64,000 bases of DNA from assembly GCA_964405335.1 (NCBI GenBank), contig CAYONP010000015.1, forward strand, positions 11,244 through 75,243, in the 5' to 3' direction. The position numbers and the translations under genes were made by a program. Shown in pieces: positions 56,118 through 63,695 of the stretch. This DNA is from CAYONP01 sp964405335 (GTDB lineage Bacteria > Armatimonadota > UBA10988). Within the stretch, counting starts at the first letter, position 1. Each line of letters opens with the position of its first letter. The notes below the pieces were generated by a model that worked only from the letters and a program-made list of their open reading frames with translations, had not been told where the DNA came from and did not search any database.

Positions 56118-56348
56118 GTGGACCAGCGCGAGCGGGTCACCATCGAGCCCCAGGTGCTGGCCGGCAAGCCCGCGGTTCGCGGCACGCGCCTGGCCGTCGA
56201 GTTCATCGTCGAGTTACCGGCCGCCGGGTGGACCGAGCCGGAGCTACTCGTGGAGTATCCGGGGTTGCGACCCGAGGATGTCCGGGCGTGCCTGGCCTAC
56301 GTTCGCGACGTGCTGAAGTCCGAGACGGTGCTTCCGCTCGCTCGATAG
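56118..56348 (+). CDS. DUF433 domain protein (orphan antitoxin-like)
   Basis: 76 aa from GTG 56118, with GGAG (56106-56109) 8 bases upstream; longer readings run back through a non-coding leader. RVTIEPQVLAGKPAVRGTRLAVEFIVE, AGWTEPELLVEYPGLRPEDVRACLAYVRDVL matches the full DUF433 motif (P-x-V-x-x-G-K-P-x-I-x-G-T-R). DUF433 proteins are usually the antitoxin or DNA-binding partner of a DUF5615 PIN-like toxin encoded just downstream; no such gene follows here. Confidence 0.85.
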   Translation: MDQRERVTIEPQVLAGKPAVRGTRLAVEFIVELPAAGWTEPELLVEYPGLRPEDVRACLAYVRDVLKSETVLPLAR

Positions 56349-56392
56349 GTTGCCGTTTGTGCGGTCGGGCAGCCCGTCGGCGGCACGGCCGC

Positions 56393-56644
56393 TTACCACT
56401 GAGCGTAACCGGCCGCCGGCGCAGCCGGCGCCACCCGCCGCTCGGCCACGAGCTGGTCGAGTGCCTGAAGGACGGTCAGTATCGGCAGTCGCAGCGCCTC
56501 GGCGAGTTCACTCTGGGTCATCGGGAGAGCGCCCTCGCGCAGCAGCCGGTCGACTTCCTCGACGGCCTCGCCCACGGTCACGTCGTCACGCTCTTCATAC
56601 GTGTCGAACGCCGCGCTGGGAGCGCGCCGGCCACTCATGTCCAT
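56393..56644 (-). CDS. Small winged-helix-like protein, unknown
   Basis: 83 aa. The N-terminal third is polar; SELAEALRLPILTVLQALDQLVAERRVAPA in the C-terminal half reads as a helix-turn-helix with wing-like end, as in small MarR/ArsR-type repressors. Alternative start at 56638. The binding site is weak, so the gene is moderately supported. Convergent with the DUF433 gene across a 44-base gap. Confidence 0.5.
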   Translation of the reverse strand: MDMSGRRAPSAAFDTYEERDDVTVGEAVEEVDRLLREGALPMTQSELAEALRLPILTVLQALDQLVAERRVAPAAPAAGYAQW

Positions 56645-56698
56645 CGCCCAAGGCCAGTGTGGCAGGCGGGTGAACGCGGGTCAAGCGCGCCAGCTCGA

Positions 56699-58354
56699 CT
56701 AACCCTCCACCGCCCCACCCCAGGCGGTCAGCCCGCCGTCCAGGTAGACCGCCTGCTTGACCCCGTTGTGGCGCAGCCGGCGGACCGCCTCGGCGCTGCG
56801 CAGGCCGCCTTTGCAGTAGACCACCACTTCGGCCTCGGGATCCAGCTCGCCGCTCCGCTCGGCGATGCTGCGCAGGGGCATCAGCCGCGCACCGGGCAGG
56901 CGGCCGGCGGCGTACTCCTCGGGTTCGCGGCAGTCGACCAGGCACTTGCCATCGGCACACTCGCGCAGCGCGCTCGGCCCGATGCCGGGCGTGGCCTGGT
57001 CGAGCTTGTTGCGCAGCACGTTGGCGGCGGTGATGACCACATCCAGCGCCGGGGCGTACGGCGGAGCGTAGCCGAGATCGAGGCTGGCCAGTTGGTCGAC
57101 GGTCATGCCCGCGCTGAGCGCCACGGCCAGGACGTCGATCCGCTTCGACACTTCGCCCGGCCCATAGGCCTGCGCGCCGAGCAGCCGGCGGGTGCCCTGT
57201 TCGGCGTGCAGGACGAGCACGATCTCGGCCGCGCCGGGCATGTAGCCGGGCCGGTCGCCCTGCGGGACGATGGCCGTCTCGACGGCGAGGCCGAGCCGGG
57301 CGAAGTCGCGCTCTTGCAGGCCGGTGCGGCCGATGTTGAGGTCGAACACCTGGACCAGTGCCGTGCCGGCGACGCCGGGGAAGGTGTCGTGGCCGCCGGT
57401 CAGGTTGATCGCCGCGGTGCGGCCCTGCTTGTTGGCCGTCGAGCCGAGCGGGATCCAGGTCGGCCGGCCGCTGACCAGATGCGTCTGCTCGGCGCAGTCG
57501 CCGGCGGCGTAGATGTCGGGGTCGCTGGTGCGCATCGTCGGGTCGACCCAGATCGCGCCGGTCTCGCCGATGGTCAGCCCCGCCTCGGCGGCCAGCTCGG
57601 CATTCGGCCGCACGCCGACGCCGAGGATCAGCATCTGGGTGTCGATCGGCCCGCGGTCGGTCACCACGCGACTGATGCGACCGCGATGATCGGCCTCGAC
57701 CGCCTCGACCCGGCTACCGAGCAGCAGCTCGACGCCGTGCGACTCGATCTCGCGGGCGGCCGCCTCGGCGACCACCGGATCGACCGGCGGCAGCACCTGC
57801 GGGGCGAGTTCGACCAGGGTCACCGCCATGCCGCGGCGGCGGAAGTTCTCAACCACCTCGACGCCGATGAACCCCGCGCCGGCGACGACCACCCGCTGCA
57901 CGTCATGCGCGCGGATGTAGTCGTCGATGGCAAAGGCGTCGACCACGCTGCGCAGGGTGAACACGCCCTCGGCCTTGAGCCCGCGGATCGGCGGCACAAA
58001 CGGCCGCGCGCCGGTGGCCAGACCGAGCTTGGCGTATGGCTGAGTGAAGCTCTCACCGGTTTCGAGGTTGCGCACGGTGACCGTGTGCCCGGCCGGATCG
58101 ATGGCGGTGGCGCGGTGTCGGGTGAGCACCTCGACGCGGTTGTCGGCGGCGAACTGGTCGGCCTCGCGGACCAACATGCTCTCGCGCCGCGGGGCGACAC
58201 CGCCGAGGAAGTAGGGCGTGCCGCAGGCAGCATAGCTGATCACCGGCTCGTCGGTGATCAACACAATCGGCACCTCGGGATCCTCACGCCGCGCCTTGGC
58301 GGCCATCTTCGGCCCGGCGGCGACTCCGCCGACAATCACGATGGGTGCGCTCAC
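56699..58354 (-). CDS. CoA-disulfide/persulfide reductase with C-terminal rhodanese domain
   Basis: 551 aa from GTG 58354 (GTGA overlap with the ArsR gene). FAD Rossmann motif IVIVGGVAAGPKMAAKARR, active-site Cys44 in SYAACGTPYF (the single-Cys CoADR/Nox type), NAD motif VVVAGAGFIGVEVVENFRRRG, and FAD-binding DIYAAGDCAEQ. The C-terminal rhodanese domain (about residues 455-551) has CLVDCREPEEYAAGRLPGA and catalytic Cys in VYCKGGLRSAEAVRRLR. Such fusions reduce CoA disulfide, CoA persulfide or polysulfide. Paired with an ArsR regulator, the likely job is sulfane-sulfur or redox detoxification. FAD- and NAD(P)H-dependent; cytosolic. Confidence 0.92.
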   Translation of the reverse strand: MSAPIVIVGGVAAGPKMAAKARREDPEVPIVLITDEPVISYAACGTPYFLGGVAPRRESMLVREADQFAADNRVEVLTRHRATAIDPAGHTVTVRNLETGESFTQPYAKLGLATGARPFVPPIRGLKAEGVFTLRSVVDAFAIDDYIRAHDVQRVVVAGAGFIGVEVVENFRRRGMAVTLVELAPQVLPPVDPVVAEAAAREIESHGVELLLGSRVEAVEADHRGRISRVVTDRGPIDTQMLILGVGVRPNAELAAEAGLTIGETGAIWVDPTMRTSDPDIYAAGDCAEQTHLVSGRPTWIPLGSTANKQGRTAAINLTGGHDTFPGVAGTALVQVFDLNIGRTGLQERDFARLGLAVETAIVPQGDRPGYMPGAAEIVLVLHAEQGTRRLLGAQAYGPGEVSKRIDVLAVALSAGMTVDQLASLDLGYAPPYAPALDVVITAANVLRNKLDQATPGIGPSALRECADGKCLVDCREPEEYAAGRLPGARLMPLRSIAERSGELDPEAEVVVYCKGGLRSAEAVRRLRHNGVKQAVYLDGGLTAWGGAVEG

Positions 58355-58698
58355 AAGTTGGCTCCCTTCAGTTCGATGCCGGCCAGCCGGCCGAGGCGCT
58401 CGGCCTGGCGGCGGACCATGCCGCAGAGATGCTCGCAGAGCTCGGGCGAGGCAGCCTCGTCAAGGCTGACCAGCACCTGGTTGCCGCGCCGCTCGCGGCG
58501 GATGAACCCGGCCTGCTCGAGCCGCGCCAGGTGGCGCGAGACATTCGGCTGCGAGCAGCCCGCGGCGGCGACCAGCGCGCCGACGCTCCGCGGGCCGCCG
58601 CACAGCTCGCGCAGCAACCTGAGGCGCAGTGGATCGCCCAGCGCCTGCAAGCGATCGGCCAGCAGCGGCAGCAGCTCGTCGGGCAGATTCTCGAGCAT
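58351..58698 (-). CDS. ArsR-family repressor, possibly persulfide-sensing
   Basis: 115 aa from ATG 58698; an earlier ATG at 58707 adds three residues. Winged helix: LQALGDPLRLRLLRELCGGPRSVGALVAAAGCSQPNVSRHLARLEQAGFIRRERRGNQVLVSL. Cysteines at 33, 48, 88 and 92 (numbered from this Met): Cys33 at the end of the helix before the recognition region plus Cys88/92 in the C-terminal helix resemble the dithiol layout of SqrR/BigR persulfide sensors. Overlap with the reductase gene indicates autoregulated co-expression. Metal sensing (CXC) is not suggested. Confidence 0.88.
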   Translation of the reverse strand: MLENLPDELLPLLADRLQALGDPLRLRLLRELCGGPRSVGALVAAAGCSQPNVSRHLARLEQAGFIRRERRGNQVLVSLDEAASPELCEHLCGMVRRQAERLGRLAGIELKGANL

Positions 58699-58702
58699 GG
58701 CG

Positions 58703-58740
58703 TGCATCCGTACATCCGCATATACGCATCAATGGATGCA
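58703..58740. promoter_or_regulatory. Candidate operator of the ArsR/reductase operon
   Basis: Directly upstream of the repressor start: TGCATCC at 58703-58709 and GGATGCA at 58734-58740 are perfect 7-base inverted arms. Between them is an AT-rich core CGCATATACGC, rare in this genome and typical of ArsR-family targets. Four GATG-type words repeat across the segment on the minus strand. No strong -35/-10 pair could be assigned. Confidence 0.5.
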
Positions 58741-58780
58741 TCGGGTTCCAGTTTCCCGGCGGCGGATTCGGGACGCTGTC

Positions 58781-59269
58781 TCAGCCGCCTGGCGGCGACG
58801 GCGCGAACGGGGCGTTGAGCGTCAGACTCCCGGCCTCGCAGCTCAGCGTGACGGTCTTCTCCGACTTGCTGACGGTGTAGGTGATCGGCTGGCCGGCCGC
58901 CTCGGCCAGCGGCAGCTGGGTGGTGTTGTCGGGGTAGCAGGTGATGCTCCGGCCCTTCGCCTTCCACTGAAACGGCACCCCGAACGGCTGGTTGTCGGGG
59001 GTGATCAGCAGCCCGTCGCCGTTGGCGTCGAAGTTCAGGTTCATGGCCACGCCGTCGACTTCCAGCTCCCACGCGCCGCGATGGTCGCTCGTGGCGGTGT
59101 TGCTCTGGTAGACCGTCCAGGCGGCAACCAGGCCGGCGAGGATGATCAGCACGGCCACCGGCGTGGGCAGGCCGCGCCGCGGGCGGGGCGGCGCCGCTGG
59201 CTCGGGCGACTCGCTCGGCTCGGGCGCGGGGGTCTCGTGCGGCTCGGCAAGGTCGACGTCGTCGCTCAT
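58781..59269 (-). CDS. Single-pass membrane protein with extracytoplasmic beta domain, unknown
   Basis: 162 aa from ATG 59269. An acidic/proline-rich cytosolic tail (EPHETPAPEPSESPEPAAPP), one transmembrane helix (PVAVLIILAGLVAAWTVYQ, about residues 35-53), then a small beta-rich domain beginning GAWELEVDGVAMNLNFDANGD and containing KGRSITCYPDNTTQ and KSEKTVTLSCEAGSL. The two Cys could form a disulfide. The WELEVDG start recalls lipocalin-like DUFs that report a mass-balance 'consumption' of ligand. Not a recognised family. It lies downstream-facing toward the ArsR operon. Confidence 0.6.
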   Translation of the reverse strand: MSDDVDLAEPHETPAPEPSESPEPAAPPRPRRGLPTPVAVLIILAGLVAAWTVYQSNTATSDHRGAWELEVDGVAMNLNFDANGDGLLITPDNQPFGVPFQWKAKGRSITCYPDNTTQLPLAEAAGQPITYTVSKSEKTVTLSCEAGSLTLNAPFAPSPPGG

Positions 59270-59381
59270 GGTCCAACTCCACCCGGCCGGTTCGCTGCCG
59301 GGCCGGCCGGGCCTCCTGCCGAACTGCCGAGCCTGGCCGGCTTGACCGATGGTTGTACAATGCCGGCATGGAACCGTGCGC

Positions 59382-60224
59382 ATGACACCTCGGATTGGCA
59401 TCACCTGCTCGACGGTCCCGATGGACTCGCTGGCCCGGCTGCGCCACGTCTGCAACTCGACGTATGTCGACTGGGTCGCCCGTGCCGGCGGCGCGCCGGT
59501 GCTGCTGCCGAACCTCGGCCCCGACCTGGTCGAGCCGCTGCTCGAGCCGCTCGACGGCCTGCTGGCCAGCGGCGGCAGCGACGTCCATCCGCTGCTCTTC
59601 GGCGCCGAGCCGCACCCCCGGCTGGGCGAGGTGGACGTGCCGCGCGACCGGTTCGAACTGCCGCTGCTCCGCCGCGCGCTGGCCGGCGACCTGCCGATCT
59701 TCGGCATCTGCCGCGGCATCCAGTCGCTCAACGTCGCCGCCGGCGGCGACCTGCGGCAGGACCTATCGTCCGAGCCGGAGGTGACCATTCAGCACCAGAT
59801 GAAGATCCACGGCGGGCTGACCGCGCACCACCACGTCGAGCTGGCCGAGGGCACGCGGCTGCGCGATATCCTGGGCGCGGCGCGGGTGGCGGTGAACTCG
59901 TATCATCACCAGGCGGTCGGCCGGCTGGGCGAAGGTCTGCGCGTCGCGGCGGTCGATGCCGACGGGACGATTGAGGCGATCGAGGGGCTCGGCGAGCGGT
60001 TCATTCTCGGCGTGCAGTGGCACCCCGAGATGATGGAGCCGGCCGAGCCGACCTCGCTGGCGTTGTTCGAGGCGTTCGTACAGGCGGCGCGGCAGCACGC
60101 GCAATCCGGGGACACACGACCTATTTCTCGCGGAGGCCTTTCGGGCGAGTTCGTGGCGCGGGCGGAGGCGTCGGTCGGCCGTCGGCTTCAGACGCGAACC
60201 GCCGGGCGGCCAGATGGAAAATAG
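59382..60224 (+). CDS. Class I glutamine amidotransferase-like peptidase C26 (PuuD-like)
   Basis: 280 aa from ATG 59382. PRIGITCS start, GGSDVHPLLFG, GICRGIQSLNVAAGG with nucleophile Cys110, VNSYHHQAV and GVQWHPE with His214 and Glu216: a complete catalytic triad of gamma-glutamyl-gamma-aminobutyrate hydrolase-type enzymes. Hydrolyses gamma-glutamyl amides. From residue 241 on (about 40 residues) the sequence is encoded by an inverted-repeat element, so the natural C-terminus has been replaced after the last conserved helix; the enzyme itself should be intact. Confidence 0.87.
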   Translation: MTPRIGITCSTVPMDSLARLRHVCNSTYVDWVARAGGAPVLLPNLGPDLVEPLLEPLDGLLASGGSDVHPLLFGAEPHPRLGEVDVPRDRFELPLLRRALAGDLPIFGICRGIQSLNVAAGGDLRQDLSSEPEVTIQHQMKIHGGLTAHHHVELAEGTRLRDILGAARVAVNSYHHQAVGRLGEGLRVAAVDADGTIEAIEGLGERFILGVQWHPEMMEPAEPTSLALFEAFVQAARQHAQSGDTRPISRGGLSGEFVARAEASVGRRLQTRTAGRPDGK

Positions 60225-60242
60225 GTCGTGTGTCCCCGGATT
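60103..60242. repeat. REPIN-like element: two 24-bp REP arms in inverted orientation
   Basis: Perfect 24-base inverted arms at 60103-60126 and 60219-60242; the arm contains CCGGGGACACACGACCTA. A 92-base centre itself contains complementary stretches such as GTTCG/CGAAC. GGGGACA...CCTATTT arms are known from REP sequences mobilised by RAYT (Y1-type) transposases in many bacteria. The left arm lies in the C26 gene and supplies its C-terminus. No transposase gene is present in the window. Confidence 0.85.
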
Positions 60243-60263
60243 CGATGCGGAGGGAGGGCACAG

Positions 60264-61313
60264 ATGATCAATGTCGGCATCGCGGGCGTCGGGTTCATGG
60301 GCACCACGCACTTCAAGGCCTGGGCCGAAGTGCCGGGCGCCCGCGTCGCCGCGCTGTGTACCCGCAGCGAGAAAAAACTCGCCGGTGACTGGAGCGACGT
60401 GCAGGGCAACTTCGGCGACGCCGGCGGCGTGCAGGACCTCTCCGGCATCGCCACCTATCGCGAGTTTGCCGACCTGATCGCCGACCCGGGCCTCGACCTG
60501 CTCGACCTCTGCCTGCCCACCCGGCTCCACCCGGAGTGCGCGGTCGCCGCGCTCGAGGCGGGCAAGCATGTGCTGGTCGAGAAGCCGATCGCCATCGAAG
60601 TGGCCGACGCCGACCGGATGATCGCCGCCGCGCGGGCGGCCGGCCGGCAGCTCCTGGTCGCCCAGGTGCTCCGCTTCTGGCCCGAGTGGCGGTGGCTCAA
60701 AGAGCAGGTCGACCGCGGCAGCTATGGCCGCTTGGTCACGCTCAACCTGCGCCGGATCATCTCGATGCCCGACTGGTCGCGCGACGTCGCCGACATGGCG
60801 GCTAACGGCGGGCCGATGATCGACCTCCACATTCACGACGTCGACTTCATCCTCTACCTGCTCGGCCGGCCGCGGCGCGTGATCTCGCTCGGCCAGCACC
60901 GCCAGGGCCTGGTCAGCTTCATCTCGACCCTGTATGACTATGACGGCGTGACGGTGAGCTGCCAGAGCGGCGCGGCGAGCATGAAGGGGCGTATGTTCTG
61001 CCACGAGTTCGAGGCCTGCTTCGAGCGCGCCACCGCCGTGCTCAAGTTCTCGACCGAGCCCGACACGGTCGATCCCGCGGCGCACCAGTCGGGCACGCAG
61101 GTGCTCACCGTCTACCTGCCCGACGGCACGGTCGGCTTCCCGCAGCCGGGCGGCGGAGAGGCCTTCGCCGCGCAGTTGAGCCACGTTGCCGAGTGCCTGG
61201 CGAGCGGCACGGCGAGCCCGCTCATCTCGGGTGAGAGTGCCCGCGACTCGCTGGCGGTGACGCATCTCGAAGCGCAGTCGGCGCTGACCGGCCGGGCGGT
61301 CGAAGTGGCGTGA
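60264..61313 (+). CDS. Gfo/Idh/MocA-family oxidoreductase
   Basis: 349 aa from ATG 60264 with AGGGAGGG 6 bases upstream, just right of the REPIN. GIAGVGFMGTTHFKAW is the NAD(P) fingerprint, DLLDLCLPTRLHPECAVAALEAGKHVLVEKPIAI the EKP region with the catalytic Lys, and GGPMIDLHIHDVDFILYLLGRP the typical D-x-x-x-H active-site segment. A sugar or cyclitol dehydrogenase; not specifically assignable. The stop overlaps the endonuclease V start (GTGA). Confidence 0.87.
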   Translation: MINVGIAGVGFMGTTHFKAWAEVPGARVAALCTRSEKKLAGDWSDVQGNFGDAGGVQDLSGIATYREFADLIADPGLDLLDLCLPTRLHPECAVAALEAGKHVLVEKPIAIEVADADRMIAAARAAGRQLLVAQVLRFWPEWRWLKEQVDRGSYGRLVTLNLRRIISMPDWSRDVADMAANGGPMIDLHIHDVDFILYLLGRPRRVISLGQHRQGLVSFISTLYDYDGVTVSCQSGAASMKGRMFCHEFEACFERATAVLKFSTEPDTVDPAAHQSGTQVLTVYLPDGTVGFPQPGGGEAFAAQLSHVAECLASGTASPLISGESARDSLAVTHLEAQSALTGRAVEVA

Positions 61314-61984
61314 TCGCGCATCGCTGGGACCTGCCGCCGGCCGAAGCGGCGGCGCTGCAGCTCGAACTCCGCGGCGCCGCGCGCGAGGAGCCGCTCGACG
61401 CGGGCGCGGTCGAGCTGGTCGCCGGCTGCGACCTGTCGGCGACCCGCGGCCGGGGCGACATCCATGTCGCGCTGGTGGTCGTCCGCCTGCTCGACTTGGC
61501 CACCGTCGACGAGGTGGCGATGTCGACCACGACCGACTTTCCCTACGTCCCCGGCCTGCTCAGCTTCCGCGAGCTGCCGCCGCTGCTGGCCGCCTGGGAG
61601 CGGCTCTCGGTGCGGCCCGACGCGCTGCTCTGCGACGGCCACGGCCGGGCGCACCCGCGCCGCCTCGGGCTGGCCTGCCATGCCGGTCTGCTGCTCGATC
61701 TGCCCACCATCGGCTGCGCCAAGAGCCGGCTGGTCGGCACCGCGAGCGAACCGGCGAGCAGCGCTGGATCGACCGCGCCGCTGCTCGACGGCGAGGAGGA
61801 GATCGGCCGGGTGGTGCGCACGCGCGACGGCGTGAAGCCAATCTACGTCTCGGTCGGCCATCGCAGCACGCTCGACGACGCGGTGGCCTTGGCGTTACGC
61901 TGTGTGGGGCGGTATCGTCTGCCCGAGCCGACGCGGCGGGCGCACCAGACCGTCGGCCGGCAGCGGCGGGAGAGCGAGCGATGA
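61310..61984 (+). CDS. nfi: Endonuclease V (deoxyinosine 3'-endonuclease)
   Basis: 224 aa from GTG 61310. VAGCDLSA carries the first catalytic Asp, DFPYVPGLLSFRELPPLL the PYxPGxLxFRE box, LLCDGHGRAHPRRLGLACHAGLLLDLPTIGCAKSRLVG the second Asp with HPR, and GVKPIYVSVGHRSTLDDAVAL the SxGHxxxL motif. All family landmarks are present at normal length. Cleaves DNA (and RNA) one base 3' to inosine. Overlaps both neighbours by 4 bases. Confidence 0.94.
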   Translation: MIAHRWDLPPAEAAALQLELRGAAREEPLDAGAVELVAGCDLSATRGRGDIHVALVVVRLLDLATVDEVAMSTTTDFPYVPGLLSFRELPPLLAAWERLSVRPDALLCDGHGRAHPRRLGLACHAGLLLDLPTIGCAKSRLVGTASEPASSAGSTAPLLDGEEEIGRVVRTRDGVKPIYVSVGHRSTLDDAVALALRCVGRYRLPEPTRRAHQTVGRQRRESER

Positions 61985-62439
61985 AGCTGACCATGACCAA
62001 GAAGTGGCCGTCGGTCGGGCTCGCCTTCGAGGTCACCGACGAGGCCGGTGCGGTGATCCTGCGGGTGCAGGAGCAGCGGCTGAGCCTGAAGGATGCCATC
62101 CACCTCCGCGACGCCGACGGTGGCGAGCGCGGGCTGCTCACCGCCGACGCGGTCGGTGGCGGCTACACGCTGTTTGTCGGCGGCCAGGCGGCGGCCCACA
62201 TCGGCGGCGGGCGAAAGCCGGCGGTGCGCGGGCTCGAGCGCTATGGCGAGCTGAACCTGCGCGGCCGGCCGGGCGCCAGGTTCAGCCTCCGCGTCGGCCG
62301 GCGCCAGCTCGGCCGTGTAACCAAGAAGGCGCTGGCGCTGAAGACTACCTATCTGCTGGAGCTCGACGACCCGACGACCGACGTGCTGGCCGTCGGCATC
62401 ACCGCCGGCTGCCACCGAGTGCTTGAGCGCAAGGACTGA
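61981..62439 (+). CDS. LURP-one/tubby C-terminal-like protein
   Basis: 152 aa, ATGA overlap with nfi. MTKKWPSVGLAFEVTDEAGAVILRVQEQRLSLKDAIHLRDADGGE shows the LURP-one strand order, and GARFSLRVGRRQLGRVTKKALALKTTYLLEL continues the beta barrel. These are small tubby-like barrels in bacteria, often of unknown function, sometimes binding lipids. Function not assigned. Confidence 0.75.
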   Translation: MKLTMTKKWPSVGLAFEVTDEAGAVILRVQEQRLSLKDAIHLRDADGGERGLLTADAVGGGYTLFVGGQAAAHIGGGRKPAVRGLERYGELNLRGRPGARFSLRVGRRQLGRVTKKALALKTTYLLELDDPTTDVLAVGITAGCHRVLERKD

Positions 62440-62448
62440 GAGGACCCC

Positions 62449-63624
62449 GTGCCGGATGATCCCGTCGCCGTGACCGAGCGGCTGACCGCCCGCTTCGCCG
62501 CCGAGAACGAGGCCTGGACCGCGCGCCACATTGCGCTCTGCCAGGTCGCCGCGCCGCCCTACGCCGAAGGCCCCCGCGCAGCGGCCATGGCCGACGCGAT
62601 GCAGGGCGTTGGGCTGATTGAGGTGGCCATCGACGACGCCGGCAACGTCGCCGGGCGTTACCCGCTCTCCGCCGGCGGCGCGCCGCGGCTGGTCTGCTCG
62701 GCGCATCTCGACACGGTCTTCGGCCCCGAGGTCGAGGTCACCGTCCGGCGCGAGGGCGACATCCTCCACGCTCCCGGCGTCGGCGACGACACGTCGGGGC
62801 TGGTGATCCTGCTCGAAGTCGCCGCGGGGCTGCTCTCCGAGCGGGTCGAACTGCCCGGCGACCTGTGGTTCGTGGCCACCGTCGGCGAAGAGGGCGCGGG
62901 CAACCTGCGCGGCGCGCGACACCTGGCCGAGCAGGGCGTCGGCGGCGGCGCGATCGACGCCTTCGTCACCCTCGACACGGCGCGGCCGGGGCAGATCATC
63001 CGCCACGGCACGCACTCGCTTAACCACCACCTGACGCTCCACGGGCCCGGTGGCCATGCCTGGGGCGGGTTCGGCTCGGTCAATCCGAACATCGCCCTCG
63101 CCCGCATCGTCGCCCGCGCGGCCGACTACACCTTTGCCGCCGAGCCTCGTACCACGCTCAACTGCGGCCTACTCCACGGCGGCTTCGCCGGCAACGCGAT
63201 CCCCGAGAGCTGCAGTGGGCACCTCAACTTGCGCTCGACCGACGCGGCCGAACTGGCCCGGCTCGACGCGCATGTGCGGGCGGCTATTGGCGAGGGCATC
63301 GCCGCCGAGAACGCGCGGCGCCAGCAAGGGCCTGAACTACGGCTCGAGCACCAGATCACCGGCCGCCAGGGCGGCGAGACGCCGGCCGAGGCGCCGATCG
63401 TCCGGGCGGCGGTCGAGACCATCAAACGACGCGGGCTGAGCGTCAGCCACCCGGTCTCATCGACCGACGCCAACGCCTTCATGGCCGTCGGCATCGACGC
63501 GATCTGCGTCTACCGCGGCGCCGGCCAGCAGGTCCACACCCTCGACGAGAGCTACGACGCCGGCACCCGCCCGGCAGCGGCGGGGCAACTGGTCGAGTTG
63601 GTTTTGCGGTACTACGGCCGGTAG
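62449..63624 (+). CDS. M20/M25/M40-family metallopeptidase
   Basis: 391 aa from GTG 62449. Zinc ligands and catalytic residues: SAHLDTVFG (His, Asp), GVGDDTSGLVILLEVA (bridging Asp), VATVGEEGAGNLRGA (general-base Glu, zinc Glu), TLDTARPG and a late His in QQVHTLDESYD. HSLNHHLTLHGPGGHAWGGFGSVNPNIALARIV is the dimerisation-domain loop with His used in the partner's active site. Resembles peptidase T or carboxypeptidase G2-type enzymes. Its TAG stop forms part of a GGTAGGGCGCG repeat sequence. Confidence 0.88.
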   Translation: MPDDPVAVTERLTARFAAENEAWTARHIALCQVAAPPYAEGPRAAAMADAMQGVGLIEVAIDDAGNVAGRYPLSAGGAPRLVCSAHLDTVFGPEVEVTVRREGDILHAPGVGDDTSGLVILLEVAAGLLSERVELPGDLWFVATVGEEGAGNLRGARHLAEQGVGGGAIDAFVTLDTARPGQIIRHGTHSLNHHLTLHGPGGHAWGGFGSVNPNIALARIVARAADYTFAAEPRTTLNCGLLHGGFAGNAIPESCSGHLNLRSTDAAELARLDAHVRAAIGEGIAAENARRQQGPELRLEHQITGRQGGETPAEAPIVRAAVETIKRRGLSVSHPVSSTDANAFMAVGIDAICVYRGAGQQVHTLDESYDAGTRPAAAGQLVELVLRYYGR

Positions 63625-63695
63625 GGCGCGGCGCGCGCGCTAGTTTGCTCGCCGCTCGGCGGCCGGGGACGGCCGCGCTCCGTCCGTCTCCGCTG

